Shown in pieces: positions 16,439 through 23,930 of a DNA stretch of 51,118 bases. Where the stretch lies: IMG/VR virus record IMGVR_UViG_3300049491_001078, positions 1 through 51,118 of that record; one strand, given 5' to 3'. Positions within the stretch are counted from its first letter, which is position 1, and every line of letters begins with the position of its first letter. The position numbers and the translations under genes were made by a program. Below the pieces are notes generated by a model. The model did no database searches and was not told the DNA's origin. It was given only the letters and a program-made list of their open reading frames with translations. This DNA comes from a virus.

Positions 16439-18954
16439 GAAAGCTACTCACCATACTGCTTTTTGTCTGCAATCATGCTTTTGCCACCAACTGGTATTTG
16501 AGCAACACCGGCAGTGATGCTAATGCTGGTAATTCAACAGTTGCTCCCTGGCAAACCATTGGGAAATTAAATTCCATGTTTGCGTCTATGTCTGCCGGTG
16601 ATAGTGTACTCTTTAAAAGAGGCGATACTTTTTACGGAGCCATTGTGTGTGCAAAGAGCAGCATCAATTTCCGTTGCTATGGCACTGGTGCCAAACCGAT
16701 AATCACGGGCTTTAGTACCATCAGCAGCTGGACGCTGATCAGTGGATCAATATACGAAGCTACTGTGCCGGTTACTCTAACAGCACTCAGCATGGTAACC
16801 ATGAACGGTACTCCACAGGCAATTGGGCGTTATCCAAACGCAGGCACTGCAAACGCCGGTTATCTTACTTACGAAACATTCAGCGGTGCCACCAGCATCA
16901 CCGATAATCAGTTAACCGGTACACCCAACTGGACCGGCGCTGATGTAGTGGTTAGAAAAAACGACTGGACCATCGACAGGCGGGTGATCACCTCTCATGT
17001 GGGTGGCAACATTACTTCCAGTACCGGTAATTATGTTATCAGTGATAATTATAACAATCCAGGCATCTATAGTGGCCTGGCAAATTTTGGTTATTTTATC
17101 CAGAATGATATCCGGACCCTGGATCAATTGGGGGAATGGTTTTTCAATAAAACAACCAATAAAATCAGTATGCACTTTGGAGCAGAAGCTCCGCCATCCT
17201 ATAACATTAAGGTTGCAACACAATCGGTATTGCTAAACATCGGTTCTTACAACAGCATTACGGTAAAGGATATCGCTTTTGAAGGATCCATCCGGCAGGG
17301 AATTTATTTTACTAACTCCAGGAACATTACGGTAAGCGATTGTGATTTTAATAATATCGGTAAAACTGCAGTGCAGGGATTTCAAAGTGATAATTGCATT
17401 GTACAACGCTGCACCGTTACCTGGGCATTGAATGTAGGCATTCAACTCTATTCCGGGAATTCTCATTCCGGCGCAACCATCCGTGATTGCACGGTAAAGA
17501 ATGTGGGCTTATATGCAGGCTTGGCCAGCTACTTTGATTTCCCGGACATGGTGGGAATATTTGCCCAGGGATTATCCAATATCTACGTAGGCGGAAACAG
17601 GATAGACAGTACCGGCAGGGATGCAATAAAAATAGGCGGCAGTAATTTACTGGTAGAAAATAACTGGGCAACCAATGCAGATGCAACCGGCCAGGATCAA
17701 GGAATTATTTACATGTACCAGGCAGGCACAGATGCAAGCCCAGGTGTATCACCAACTAACCGGGTGATCCGCAATAATATTATTAGTCACACCGTGGGAG
17801 CAGCAGGAGGTACCAGCAGCACCAGTACTGATGTGGCTGGTATTTACTTAGATGGAAGAACACAGAATGTGGAAGTGTATGGCAACTTCATTGATTCAAT
17901 TAGTAAGAATGGTATTCATTGCAACAATCCCTGGAATGTGTATGTGCATGATAATATATTCTTCAGCTGTGGCAGATCTTTATCGTACATGGATTGGGGT
18001 TGGGGTAGTATCAAAAACCTGCACATGACCAATAATGTGATTTGGAATACTACTACCAGCCAGATCAGTAATTATTATACGAACGCTGCATTGAATGTTT
18101 CGGGAGCACCCACAAGCATTACCGTTAGGCAAACACTGGATACACTTGGGTATCTTGACAGTAACTATTATAACAACACGGCGCTCACTGCCTGGAAGGT
18201 AGAGAAGTATGATTCAGTCGGCAAAGGCTATGGTTTACTTAGTTACAATTTTGCCAACTGGAAAACCTTTAGCGGATATGAAAGCCATGGTACTGCATTG
18301 ACAAATGTTAGAGCAGACAGTGTTTTGCGAGTGATCAATCCAACCGGGGCAGACAGCACTATTACTTTCTCCGGAACGTACAAGGATATCAAAAATAATA
18401 AGTATGCAGGCAGCATAAAGTTATCACCTCACACTGGCCAGCTGTTATTTAAAACTGCCGCTGCGGCCAGCACACCCATTTCAATATCATTTGTAGTTAC
18501 CAATAATAGTTGTTTCGGTGATGGTACCGGGTCCATTGTAGCCACGGCCACCGGTGGCACTGGTTCAAAAACTTATTTATGGAGTGATGGCACTACAGGT
18601 AATACCATCAGCGGAAAACCTGCAGGTAATTATTCGGTGACGGCAACTGATGCTGCTGCAGCTACCGCAACGATGGTTGGAACGATCACTCAGCCGACAC
18701 CGTTAGTAGCCAGTGCAACCTTTGGAGTGATCAGTGCAGCTGGTGATTCAACAAATGTAATTGTTAGCGGTAGTGGTGGTACTGCCCCTTATTTCAACAC
18801 CGGATCATTCACCGCTGCAGCAGGTGCGAATGCATTTACGATCACTGATGCTGCAGGTTGTACCAATACCATCAACATTAATATTCCGGTTACGCCAATT
18901 GATAGAGTAATTATTACAGGATATAAAGTAACGTTCATCAATAAACCACATTAA
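16435..18954 (+). CDS. Secreted beta-helix protein with SprB-like repeats
   Basis: This 839-residue protein begins MRKLLTILLFVCNHAFA (signal peptide) and a YLSNTGSDANAGN...PWQTIGKLN segment paralogous to the gene at 11875. Residues about 270-600 form beta-helix rungs (FTNSRNITVSDCDFNNIG, VYGNFIDSISKNGIHCNN). From about residue 681 a SprB-type repeat appears (NNSCFGDGTGSI, TGGTGSKTYLWSDGTTGN, AGNYSVTATDA), and a second degenerate copy follows. SprB is the mobile surface adhesin of gliding Bacteroidota, so this module is a sign of exchange with host surface proteins. Likely a tail spike or exported surface protein that binds or degrades glycans; the catalytic role is unproven. Confidence 0.7.
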   Translation: MRKLLTILLFVCNHAFATNWYLSNTGSDANAGNSTVAPWQTIGKLNSMFASMSAGDSVLFKRGDTFYGAIVCAKSSINFRCYGTGAKPIITGFSTISSWTLISGSIYEATVPVTLTALSMVTMNGTPQAIGRYPNAGTANAGYLTYETFSGATSITDNQLTGTPNWTGADVVVRKNDWTIDRRVITSHVGGNITSSTGNYVISDNYNNPGIYSGLANFGYFIQNDIRTLDQLGEWFFNKTTNKISMHFGAEAPPSYNIKVATQSVLLNIGSYNSITVKDIAFEGSIRQGIYFTNSRNITVSDCDFNNIGKTAVQGFQSDNCIVQRCTVTWALNVGIQLYSGNSHSGATIRDCTVKNVGLYAGLASYFDFPDMVGIFAQGLSNIYVGGNRIDSTGRDAIKIGGSNLLVENNWATNADATGQDQGIIYMYQAGTDASPGVSPTNRVIRNNIISHTVGAAGGTSSTSTDVAGIYLDGRTQNVEVYGNFIDSISKNGIHCNNPWNVYVHDNIFFSCGRSLSYMDWGWGSIKNLHMTNNVIWNTTTSQISNYYTNAALNVSGAPTSITVRQTLDTLGYLDSNYYNNTALTAWKVEKYDSVGKGYGLLSYNFANWKTFSGYESHGTALTNVRADSVLRVINPTGADSTITFSGTYKDIKNNKYAGSIKLSPHTGQLLFKTAAAASTPISISFVVTNNSCFGDGTGSIVATATGGTGSKTYLWSDGTTGNTISGKPAGNYSVTATDAAAATATMVGTITQPTPLVASATFGVISAAGDSTNVIVSGSGGTAPYFNTGSFTAAAGANAFTITDAAGCTNTININIPVTPIDRVIITGYKVTFINKPH

Positions 18955-18958
18955 AGTC

Positions 18959-19234
18959 ATGCCTCCTACCAAAGAAAACAAAATTATGCATTGGGTACAA
19001 ACCATCATGTTATCGTTGATCACCGCCGCCATTATATCCGGCGTAGGAACATTAAGACGCATGGAAGTGCTGGTGGCCAATCATGAAAAAGCTTTTGAAT
19101 ACAATGCCCGGGAACATGCCAGTTATGAAATAAGATTAGGCACCCTGCAAAACAAGCAGGATAACCAGGAAGGCCGGTTGATAAAAATGGAAGCCATATT
19201 ACCGGAGCTGCTGTATAAAAAAAAAGGAAGATAA
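18959..19234 (+). CDS. Membrane-anchored coiled-coil protein, lysis region
   Basis: This 91-residue protein has one N-terminal membrane segment (about residues 12-29, WVQTIMLSLITAAIISGV) followed by a charged helix suited to a coiled coil. The layout resembles small lysis accessory proteins or hemolysin-XhlA-like membrane proteins, but no diagnostic residues were found. It starts just after the fibre cassette and leads into the lysis genes. Confidence 0.55.
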   Translation: MPPTKENKIMHWVQTIMLSLITAAIISGVGTLRRMEVLVANHEKAFEYNAREHASYEIRLGTLQNKQDNQEGRLIKMEAILPELLYKKKGR

Positions 19235-19244
19235 TTTTTACAGG

Positions 19245-19334
19245 ATGAGTAACCGGCAGTTTATAAATGATTATTGGTGGGTAATTGCCGGAGTGGTACT
19301 TGGATGCATTGCAGGCTACTTAATATTTGAATAA
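19245..19334 (+). CDS. Tiny single-pass membrane protein
   Basis: A 29-codon frame, MSNRQFINDYWWVIAG..., encodes one transmembrane helix (VIAGVVLGCIAGYLI) with almost nothing after it. It is preceded by ACAGG and fills the space between two membrane-protein genes in the lysis region. Single-helix miniproteins here can be pinholins or antiholins. Support is the fit in the operon and the composition only. Confidence 0.5.
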   Translation: MSNRQFINDYWWVIAGVVLGCIAGYLIFE

Positions 19335-19355
19335 TAAAATTTTAAACATACAACT

Positions 19356-19730
19356 ATGAACCAGTTAACAGCAGCTTTAAAAATTATTTTGGGAGACAAA
19401 CCAGACGGTTACTATGTGGCCGGTTTTGTATTCTCGTCCCTGGCAATATTGCTTTCTCTTTATTTCTACTCCCGCAAGACCAGGAATAAAGACAGCATTG
19501 CTACGCCAAGAGACTTCAGTTTTAGTTTTATGATCGGCGATAACATTAAAAGAATTGGCGCCACGCTGATCGTTGAATTTTTCTTATTCCGGATGTTCGA
19601 CCTCAGTGATATCAAATACATGATCGGTGTAGGATTTGCCGTGGCGTATGGCCTGGATAAAATTATTCAGTTCCTTATAGATCATACGGACATCATGAAT
19701 TTTTTACAACCAGCACGAAAAACCGAATGA
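19356..19730 (+). CDS. Putative holin (multi-pass membrane protein)
   Basis: This 124-residue protein has about three hydrophobic segments (near residues 20-38, 68-80 and 86-106), with a basic loop (YSRKTRNKD). It sits directly upstream of a spanin-like gene and a lysin candidate, which is the usual position of a holin that permeabilises the inner membrane. It is slightly larger than common class I holins. The stop overlaps the next ATG. Role inferred from topology and context. Confidence 0.55.
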   Translation: MNQLTAALKIILGDKPDGYYVAGFVFSSLAILLSLYFYSRKTRNKDSIATPRDFSFSFMIGDNIKRIGATLIVEFFLFRMFDLSDIKYMIGVGFAVAYGLDKIIQFLIDHTDIMNFLQPARKTE

Positions 19731-20374
19731 CTATGACATTTAATTCCGATACAAAAAGACTTGTGTATTTATATACAGCGCTGATCATTGCAGCGTTGAC
19801 TTTTTTATTAACCTCCTGCTCATCTACCCATAAAATTAAAACCAGCAGCATGGTGAAGATTGACAGTGCTGCTGAAAATTCACTGACTAAAAAAGGCATC
19901 AGTACTTCAGACAGCACCGGCATGCACCAGGAGGACAGCAGCTATCAAAATGATTTTGGAATTGAGTTCGATCTGAGCATCTCTGCAGAGGATCCTGTTG
20001 AAAAAGCAAAAGACCTTGCCGGTGCAGATTCTTCTTTATCCGCAGTTCACATTGTGACCGTTGATGGCACGACGATATCTTCTAACAAACCAATGAAGAG
20101 CCTGAATTTTAAACAAGCTGGAAAAACAAAGAAGATTGATTTAACCACCCTAAAGAAAAAAGACAGTGGCCAGCTGGCAGAAAAAAATAAAGTGGTATTT
20201 CACAAGGAGGAAAAAAAGAAAGATAAAGAGGTGAAGCGAACGGGAGCCAGTCCATTGATTTTTATCAGCCTGGGCATTGCGCTGATCGCTGCTGCCATGA
20301 TCAGCTGGAAGTTTGGTTTATTCAGGAGAAAGAAAGATGATATCGAAATTATAAAATCTAAAATCGTTACATGA
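19727..20374 (+). CDS. Probable unimolecular spanin (u-spanin)
   Basis: The 215-residue product has an N-terminal lipoprotein signal with lipobox L-T-S-C (Cys about 31), a long hydrophilic, lysine-rich periplasmic region, and one C-terminal transmembrane helix (about residues 172-192, PLIFISLGIALIAAAMISW) followed by a basic tail. An outer-membrane lipid anchor at one end and an inner-membrane helix at the other is the defining layout of u-spanins, which fuse the two membranes in the last step of lysis. Position between the holin candidate and the lysin candidate supports this. Confidence 0.75.
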   Translation: MTMTFNSDTKRLVYLYTALIIAALTFLLTSCSSTHKIKTSSMVKIDSAAENSLTKKGISTSDSTGMHQEDSSYQNDFGIEFDLSISAEDPVEKAKDLAGADSSLSAVHIVTVDGTTISSNKPMKSLNFKQAGKTKKIDLTTLKKKDSGQLAEKNKVVFHKEEKKKDKEVKRTGASPLIFISLGIALIAAAMISWKFGLFRRKKDDIEIIKSKIVT

Positions 20375-20949
20375 GTAATAATGTTCCCGGTAGCCGACCA
20401 CAAATAACCAGGCAGCAGTTGGTAGATAAAATTGCTGCAGCTCATCCAGGATATATCCTTCCGGATTTTTTTACTTGTGGCATCCGTGGATATTATAAAG
20501 ACAGCATGGGCAAGCCTGGCCAGAACGATAGAATGATCTATGATGATGCCATGTTTGTGGTGGGTAAAAATGAATTCTTTGCATATAACGGTAATACAGA
20601 TCCATCCGCATTTAGATTGGGCATCGCAACATTAAAACCGGGTATCTGGCATGTATATAAATTTGATCTGCACCGGGGAAAAAAATTGCCTCCTTACCTG
20701 GCGTTATGCCAGAGAGCCGGGCCGGTAACAGTAGTTCGTGATGGTAAAGGAGAAGACACGGGAAACTTTGGTGTTAACCAGCACCGGGGTGGCATTTGGA
20801 GCACCAGTTCTTTAGCCTGTCAAACCGTTCCACCGAGTCAATATGATGGGCCGGATGGATACATTACAAAAGCTCAGTTGATAGCAGAAAAATATTATGG
20901 ACCTGATTATAAAAAATTAGTGTACACCTACATTCTTTTAGAAAATTAA
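20371..20949 (+). CDS. Putative endolysin, L,D-peptidase-like
   Basis: This 192-residue protein lacks a signal peptide. The C-terminal half has a G-x-N-x-H-R-G-G motif (near residue 137-143) followed by STSSLACQTVP, reminiscent of the His...Ser-x-Gly-Cys arrangement of YkuD-like L,D-transpeptidase/carboxypeptidase folds, although Gly is replaced by Ala before the Cys. In context it is the best candidate for the cell-wall hydrolase of the lysis cassette. No lysozyme, amidase or CHAP motif is present in any other gene. The reaction is inferred. Confidence 0.5.
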   Translation: MSNNVPGSRPQITRQQLVDKIAAAHPGYILPDFFTCGIRGYYKDSMGKPGQNDRMIYDDAMFVVGKNEFFAYNGNTDPSAFRLGIATLKPGIWHVYKFDLHRGKKLPPYLALCQRAGPVTVVRDGKGEDTGNFGVNQHRGGIWSTSSLACQTVPPSQYDGPDGYITKAQLIAEKYYGPDYKKLVYTYILLEN

Positions 20950-20950
20950 T

Positions 20951-21289
20951 ATGGCAAAAGCAAGAACTTGGGGCAACTGGCCTCCGGAAAATGAGAAGGG
21001 TAACATAGCAATATTCTGTCCTGGTTGTAAAACCCATCATGTTATTGCAACCAAGGCTCCTCAATCAAATGGTGCTATGTGGAGTTTTAATGGTGATATG
21101 TATTCGCCCACTTTTTCACCATCGCTGCTGATCAGAACAGGCAGTCATGCAGTACCGGGCTTTATTGATCCGGAAGGTTTGCCACCGGTTACCTGTCATT
21201 CATTTATTACCAATGGAAAGATTCAATTTTTGAGTGATTGCACACACGATTTAAAAAATCAAACAGTAGATCTACCGGAAGTAGATTGA
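20951..21289 (+). CDS. DUF6527-like zinc-binding protein
   Basis: The protein is 112 residues. It shows the pattern F-C-P-G-C (Cys 23 and 26), then W-S-F-N-G-D, P-T-F-S-P-S and a C-terminal CHSFITNGKIQFLSDCTHDL. This combination matches a small phage family I recall as DUF6527, often found beside lysis or late genes, with Cys/His residues that could hold a metal ion. Its biochemical role is unknown. It is the last rightward gene before the minus-strand regulator. Confidence 0.65.
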   Translation: MAKARTWGNWPPENEKGNIAIFCPGCKTHHVIATKAPQSNGAMWSFNGDMYSPTFSPSLLIRTGSHAVPGFIDPEGLPPVTCHSFITNGKIQFLSDCTHDLKNQTVDLPEVD

Positions 21290-21336
21290 TAACGAAGCTT
21301 TGTTTTAACTATGAGGGTTAGGCTTAGCAGTTTTTC

Positions 21337-21870
21337 TCATAAGCAGTTAGTTTTGGTAAACAGGCCCTGGTTTATGCCGGGGCCTCTGTATTTCAAAAGT
21401 TCAACGGAATTAGATTGTTTCTGCTCCAGTAAACTAATCAGCCTGGCACAGTTACTCACAGCCAAATTACAGGTATGTACCGCCTCCTGGTTGGTATCAG
21501 TCATTTTTGCTATGACCTGTAATTGTAAATCCTTGGCTGTTTTTACATCATCTTTTTTTATTGATTTCTTCTTATCAGCAGAGTTGGTACCGGTTTCGGA
21601 GTTGCCATTTTTTTCAAGTGGTGTATGTGGTTCATTAACGATGGATTGAACAATTTCTTCGCTACCATGAGTATACTTTAACTTCTCGTTTTTTAGAATG
21701 TTTGAAAATGTAAGATTCAGTTTATTAAAAACAGTCTCCCGATTTTTTGTAATGGCATCAGATAGATATTCTCTTTTGTAATCTGCCTTAATAGCAATAG
21801 CCTCCTGAGTTTCCCCAGTTGTAAATTTTATAAAATCAACTAATTGTTTAACGGAATTTATTTGCGCCAT
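21337..21870 (-). CDS. HTH repressor-like protein (only minus-strand gene)
   Basis: This 177-residue protein is transcribed against all other genes and diverges from the early rightward genes. The N-terminal 60 residues have helix-turn-helix character (TGETQEAIAIKADYKREYLS), followed by a polar linker and a helical C-terminal part (about residues 110-165). No LexA/CI-type Ser-Lys protease site is evident. The location, with operator-like repeats upstream of its start, fits a CI-like regulator of an early/lysogeny switch. A simple early-gene repressor in a lytic phage is equally possible. Confidence 0.65.
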   Translation of the reverse strand: MAQINSVKQLVDFIKFTTGETQEAIAIKADYKREYLSDAITKNRETVFNKLNLTFSNILKNEKLKYTHGSEEIVQSIVNEPHTPLEKNGNSETGTNSADKKKSIKKDDVKTAKDLQLQVIAKMTDTNQEAVHTCNLAVSNCARLISLLEQKQSNSVELLKYRGPGINQGLFTKTNCL

Positions 21871-21961
21871 CTAACAAAATCTTACTTTTTTTAAATAATA
21901 TCTAAATATTTTATAAATCTTACAAATTGTTAGATAATGTAAGATATACATTCTATATTTG
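21871..21961 (+). promoter_or_regulatory. Divergent operator/promoter region
   Basis: The 138-base gap between the minus-strand regulator and the rightward early genes contains three copies of a 7-mer: ATCTTAC at 21879-21885 and 21917-21923, and its reverse complement GTAAGAT at 21939-21945. The last two form an inverted repeat with a 15-base spacer. A TATATTTG box at 21954-21961 matches the Bacteroidota -7 consensus and would drive the rightward genes. The 7-mers lie where a repressor would block that promoter. Confidence 0.65.
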
Positions 21962-22008
21962 TATGACAAAACACACAAGTACACAAAATAATCAAAAAAT
22001 ATTGGACC

Positions 22009-22224
22009 ATGAAAAGATTAACTGAGGCCACTGTAAAAATGATCAATAACAATGGGCTGCTGTTCGGAAAAATTGCTGATGAGCTTAAAATTGCTCCTGC
22101 TTATTTGATAAGATTATTGGTTGCCAATACCGATGAAAGATTAGTAAGTGTGGGAGTAGTTGAACTAATCAAAAATCATCTGGCAGACATGCAAGATATG
22201 CAAATTGTTGAAGAAGCAGCATAA
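22009..22224 (+). CDS. Small HTH-type regulator (Cro-like position)
   Basis: This 71-residue protein has an N-terminal segment readable as a helix-turn-helix (LLFGKIADELKIAPAYLIRL). It is the first rightward gene after the divergent operator region, the position of Cro-type regulators. No second domain is present. DNA binding is inferred from the helix pattern and location. Confidence 0.55.
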   Translation: MKRLTEATVKMINNNGLLFGKIADELKIAPAYLIRLLVANTDERLVSVGVVELIKNHLADMQDMQIVEEAA

Positions 22225-22265
22225 ATACTCAATAGTAAAACTACTCAATTTTTAAAGCAGCCCCC

Positions 22266-22616
22266 ATGTGCCAGCACTGTGAATATAACGGACGACTTCT
22301 TACTAAGCTGATTGAAAAAGTTAGCACCATGGAGAAGATCATCACTCACAACAGCGGTGCATTGATACAACCTAAATGGGTAAATGCAGAAGTGGCGAGT
22401 AAGATCACCGGCATGGGAAAAACCTGGATGAAGTTACGCCAGGTGAGAACTGGTGGTCAGTATAATCCCATCGGGATTTTCAGAACGAGGATACAGGATA
22501 AAGAGCTGGTGTTTTTTAAGAAGGATTTAGATGCCTACGAAAGATTCCAGTTAGGAGAGTTGCCGGAGCCGGAGCCAATTCAAATGAAAATGTTTTTACT
22601 AAAAAAAGCTATATGA
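22266..22616 (+). CDS. MerR/excisionase-type DNA-binding protein
   Basis: The 116-residue product has a CxxC near the N-terminus (CQHCEYNG) and a winged-helix-like segment (VNAEVASKITGMGKTWMKLR) resembling the helix-turn-helix of MerR/Xis-like proteins common in Bacteroidota elements. A basic and then acidic C-terminus follows. It overlaps the next start by 4 bases. An excisionase role is not supported because no integrase is seen; transcription control of early genes is more likely. Confidence 0.55.
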   Translation: MCQHCEYNGRLLTKLIEKVSTMEKIITHNSGALIQPKWVNAEVASKITGMGKTWMKLRQVRTGGQYNPIGIFRTRIQDKELVFFKKDLDAYERFQLGELPEPEPIQMKMFLLKKAI

Positions 22617-22915
22617 GCAATCAGATCACAGGCAAAAAAATATACAGCTTCGACAGCCTGGCTGTGTATGAGCATGCAGACGGCTACATCATTGCAGATA
22701 ACTGCCGGATGGTAATTGTAAAACAGATGCCCTGCCTGAATGCCAATGTGCTGAGGGTATTGCTGGATGAAAATTCCACTGAATACAATGCATGGCAGGT
22801 AACAAAAACCGGCAATATTATAAACCAGGCAAGCAATGCAGTGCAGGCAGATCCATTTGATAAATGGTATGCAAGGGAATGCGAATTACAGGACATGGAT
22901 ACAATCGGTTACTAA
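22613..22915 (+). CDS. Hypothetical early protein
   Basis: The 100-residue product has no membrane segment or recognised domain. The start overlaps the preceding stop (ATGA), so the two are translated together. Its acidic C-terminus ends DMDTIGY. Small early phage proteins of this type often act on host functions, but nothing in the sequence identifies a target. Confidence 0.5.
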   Translation: MSNQITGKKIYSFDSLAVYEHADGYIIADNCRMVIVKQMPCLNANVLRVLLDENSTEYNAWQVTKTGNIINQASNAVQADPFDKWYARECELQDMDTIGY

Positions 22916-22935
22916 ACTATAAAATCATTTTTCGG

Positions 22936-23190
22936 ATGGCTACAACATTAGAATATCCCGTGATCACAATGCAGGCCTGGAGGCTGGTAAATGAGGTGGT
23001 TGAAAAGCTGAACAAAAGAAGCCCCCAATCTCCAAACCTGCTTGTGAATTCAATTAAGCATGCGGTTGCAAATAATGTTGGTCCTGCACAATTGATTGAA
23101 GAGTTGCAGGAAGTGGCTGAGGATCGCTACACGGCATTGGCTGACCTCATCGGAAATGAATTAACTGACAAGATTAAATCCTTTCAATAA
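22936..23190 (+). CDS. Hypothetical early protein
   Basis: This 84-residue, mainly helical protein starts MATTLEYPVITM. The frame is open further upstream, but that overlaps the previous gene, so the ATG at 22936 was chosen. The stop codon overlaps the next ATG (TAATG). No family recognised. Confidence 0.5.
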   Translation: MATTLEYPVITMQAWRLVNEVVEKLNKRSPQSPNLLVNSIKHAVANNVGPAQLIEELQEVAEDRYTALADLIGNELTDKIKSFQ

Positions 23191-23342
23191 TGTTTTTACT
23201 ACCATCAAGATATTATTTCCTGTACTGGCAGATCAGCCACTACCGCTACCGGTTAGCTCATGCTAAAACTGTTCAGGAGCACAACTTCTTATCCGTTACC
23301 CTATGGAATCTTCAACAATCACTTTTAAACTTTTTACAATGA
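23190..23342 (+). CDS. Small hypothetical early protein
   Basis: A 50-codon frame (MFLLPSRYYFLYWQIS...) fits exactly between two genes: its ATG overlaps the upstream stop and its stop overlaps the next ATG. It is aromatic, amphipathic and partly hydrophobic and could associate with a membrane. The chained overlaps are the main support. Confidence 0.5.
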   Translation: MFLLPSRYYFLYWQISHYRYRLAHAKTVQEHNFLSVTLWNLQQSLLNFLQ

Positions 23343-23584
23343 AAAAATTAATGCTGTTGCTGGTGGTTTTCTTTTCGCTGAGTGCTTCGGCACAATATCC
23401 GCCAAGGCTGGATACTTTAAAGAGTGGCCAGATCATTTTTACGGATGAAAATGGATTGAAGTATGAAACATTTATTTCAGATGGTGGCAAGCGGTGCATC
23501 ATTAAGGATAATAAACAGATCGCTCTTTTTAAAAGAGAGCCTAAGCGGTTTCCAAAGATTTCAGATATCGCAAAATCAAACTGA
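23339..23584 (+). CDS. Small secreted protein
   Basis: The ATG at 23339 gives an 81-residue protein with a canonical signal peptide (MKKLMLLLVVFFSLSASAQ). The mature part is about 62 residues, basic and beta-rich (SGQIIFTDENGLKYET). A periplasmic or surface protein made early could alter the envelope, for example in superinfection exclusion, but this is speculative. It overlaps both neighbours. Confidence 0.6.
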   Translation: MKKLMLLLVVFFSLSASAQYPPRLDTLKSGQIIFTDENGLKYETFISDGGKRCIIKDNKQIALFKREPKRFPKISDIAKSN

Positions 23585-23694
23585 TGCAAATCATTTTAGC
23601 AATACTTTTTTATATGGTCTTTCGACTGTGGTATTACCACAATGTGGTGAAGCCAGTAGACACAACATTTGAGCAACATTGTAAAAACCTTTAA
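23584..23694 (+). CDS. Tiny membrane protein
   Basis: A 36-codon frame starts in the TGATG overlap with the previous stop: MQIILAILFYMVFRLWYYHN and a polar tail. It has one N-terminal membrane helix. It is one of three consecutive genes for small envelope proteins, and the next gene starts two bases later. Confidence 0.5.
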   Translation: MQIILAILFYMVFRLWYYHNVVKPVDTTFEQHCKNL

Positions 23695-23696
23695 CC

Positions 23697-23930
23697 ATGA
23701 TATACTTAGCAATTTTCATTTTGGTGGTAGCAGTTATTGGATTGTGGATTTTTCTGGCTGCGGTATTAAAAAGCGACTGCCTGGATCATCCTCAGATGGA
23801 GGGTTTATATAAGCCGAAAAAGAAGACAGCTATAAAGCGTTTATTTTTTTGGCGGCAAAAAAAGCAAGTATATGGTTTTGATGAACGGGATATATATAAC
23901 GACAAACGTTTTGATACATTAAAATTTTGA
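23697..23930 (+). CDS. Small membrane protein
   Basis: This 77-residue protein has one N-terminal transmembrane helix (about residues 2-24, IYLAIFILVVAVIGLWIFLAA) and a basic cytoplasmic tail (KPKKKTAIKRLFFWRQKKQ). Part of the early small-envelope-protein cluster. No known family. Confidence 0.5.
   Translation: MIYLAIFILVVAVIGLWIFLAAVLKSDCLDHPQMEGLYKPKKKTAIKRLFFWRQKKQVYGFDERDIYNDKRFDTLKF

Noticed and set aside
21311-21649. Plus-strand frame opposite the repressor-like gene
   Set aside because: Serine/leucine-rich shadow of the minus-strand gene; no plausible start context or homology.
22266-22616. Excisionase
   Set aside because: HTH character fits, but no integrase is found, so excisionase is not supported.
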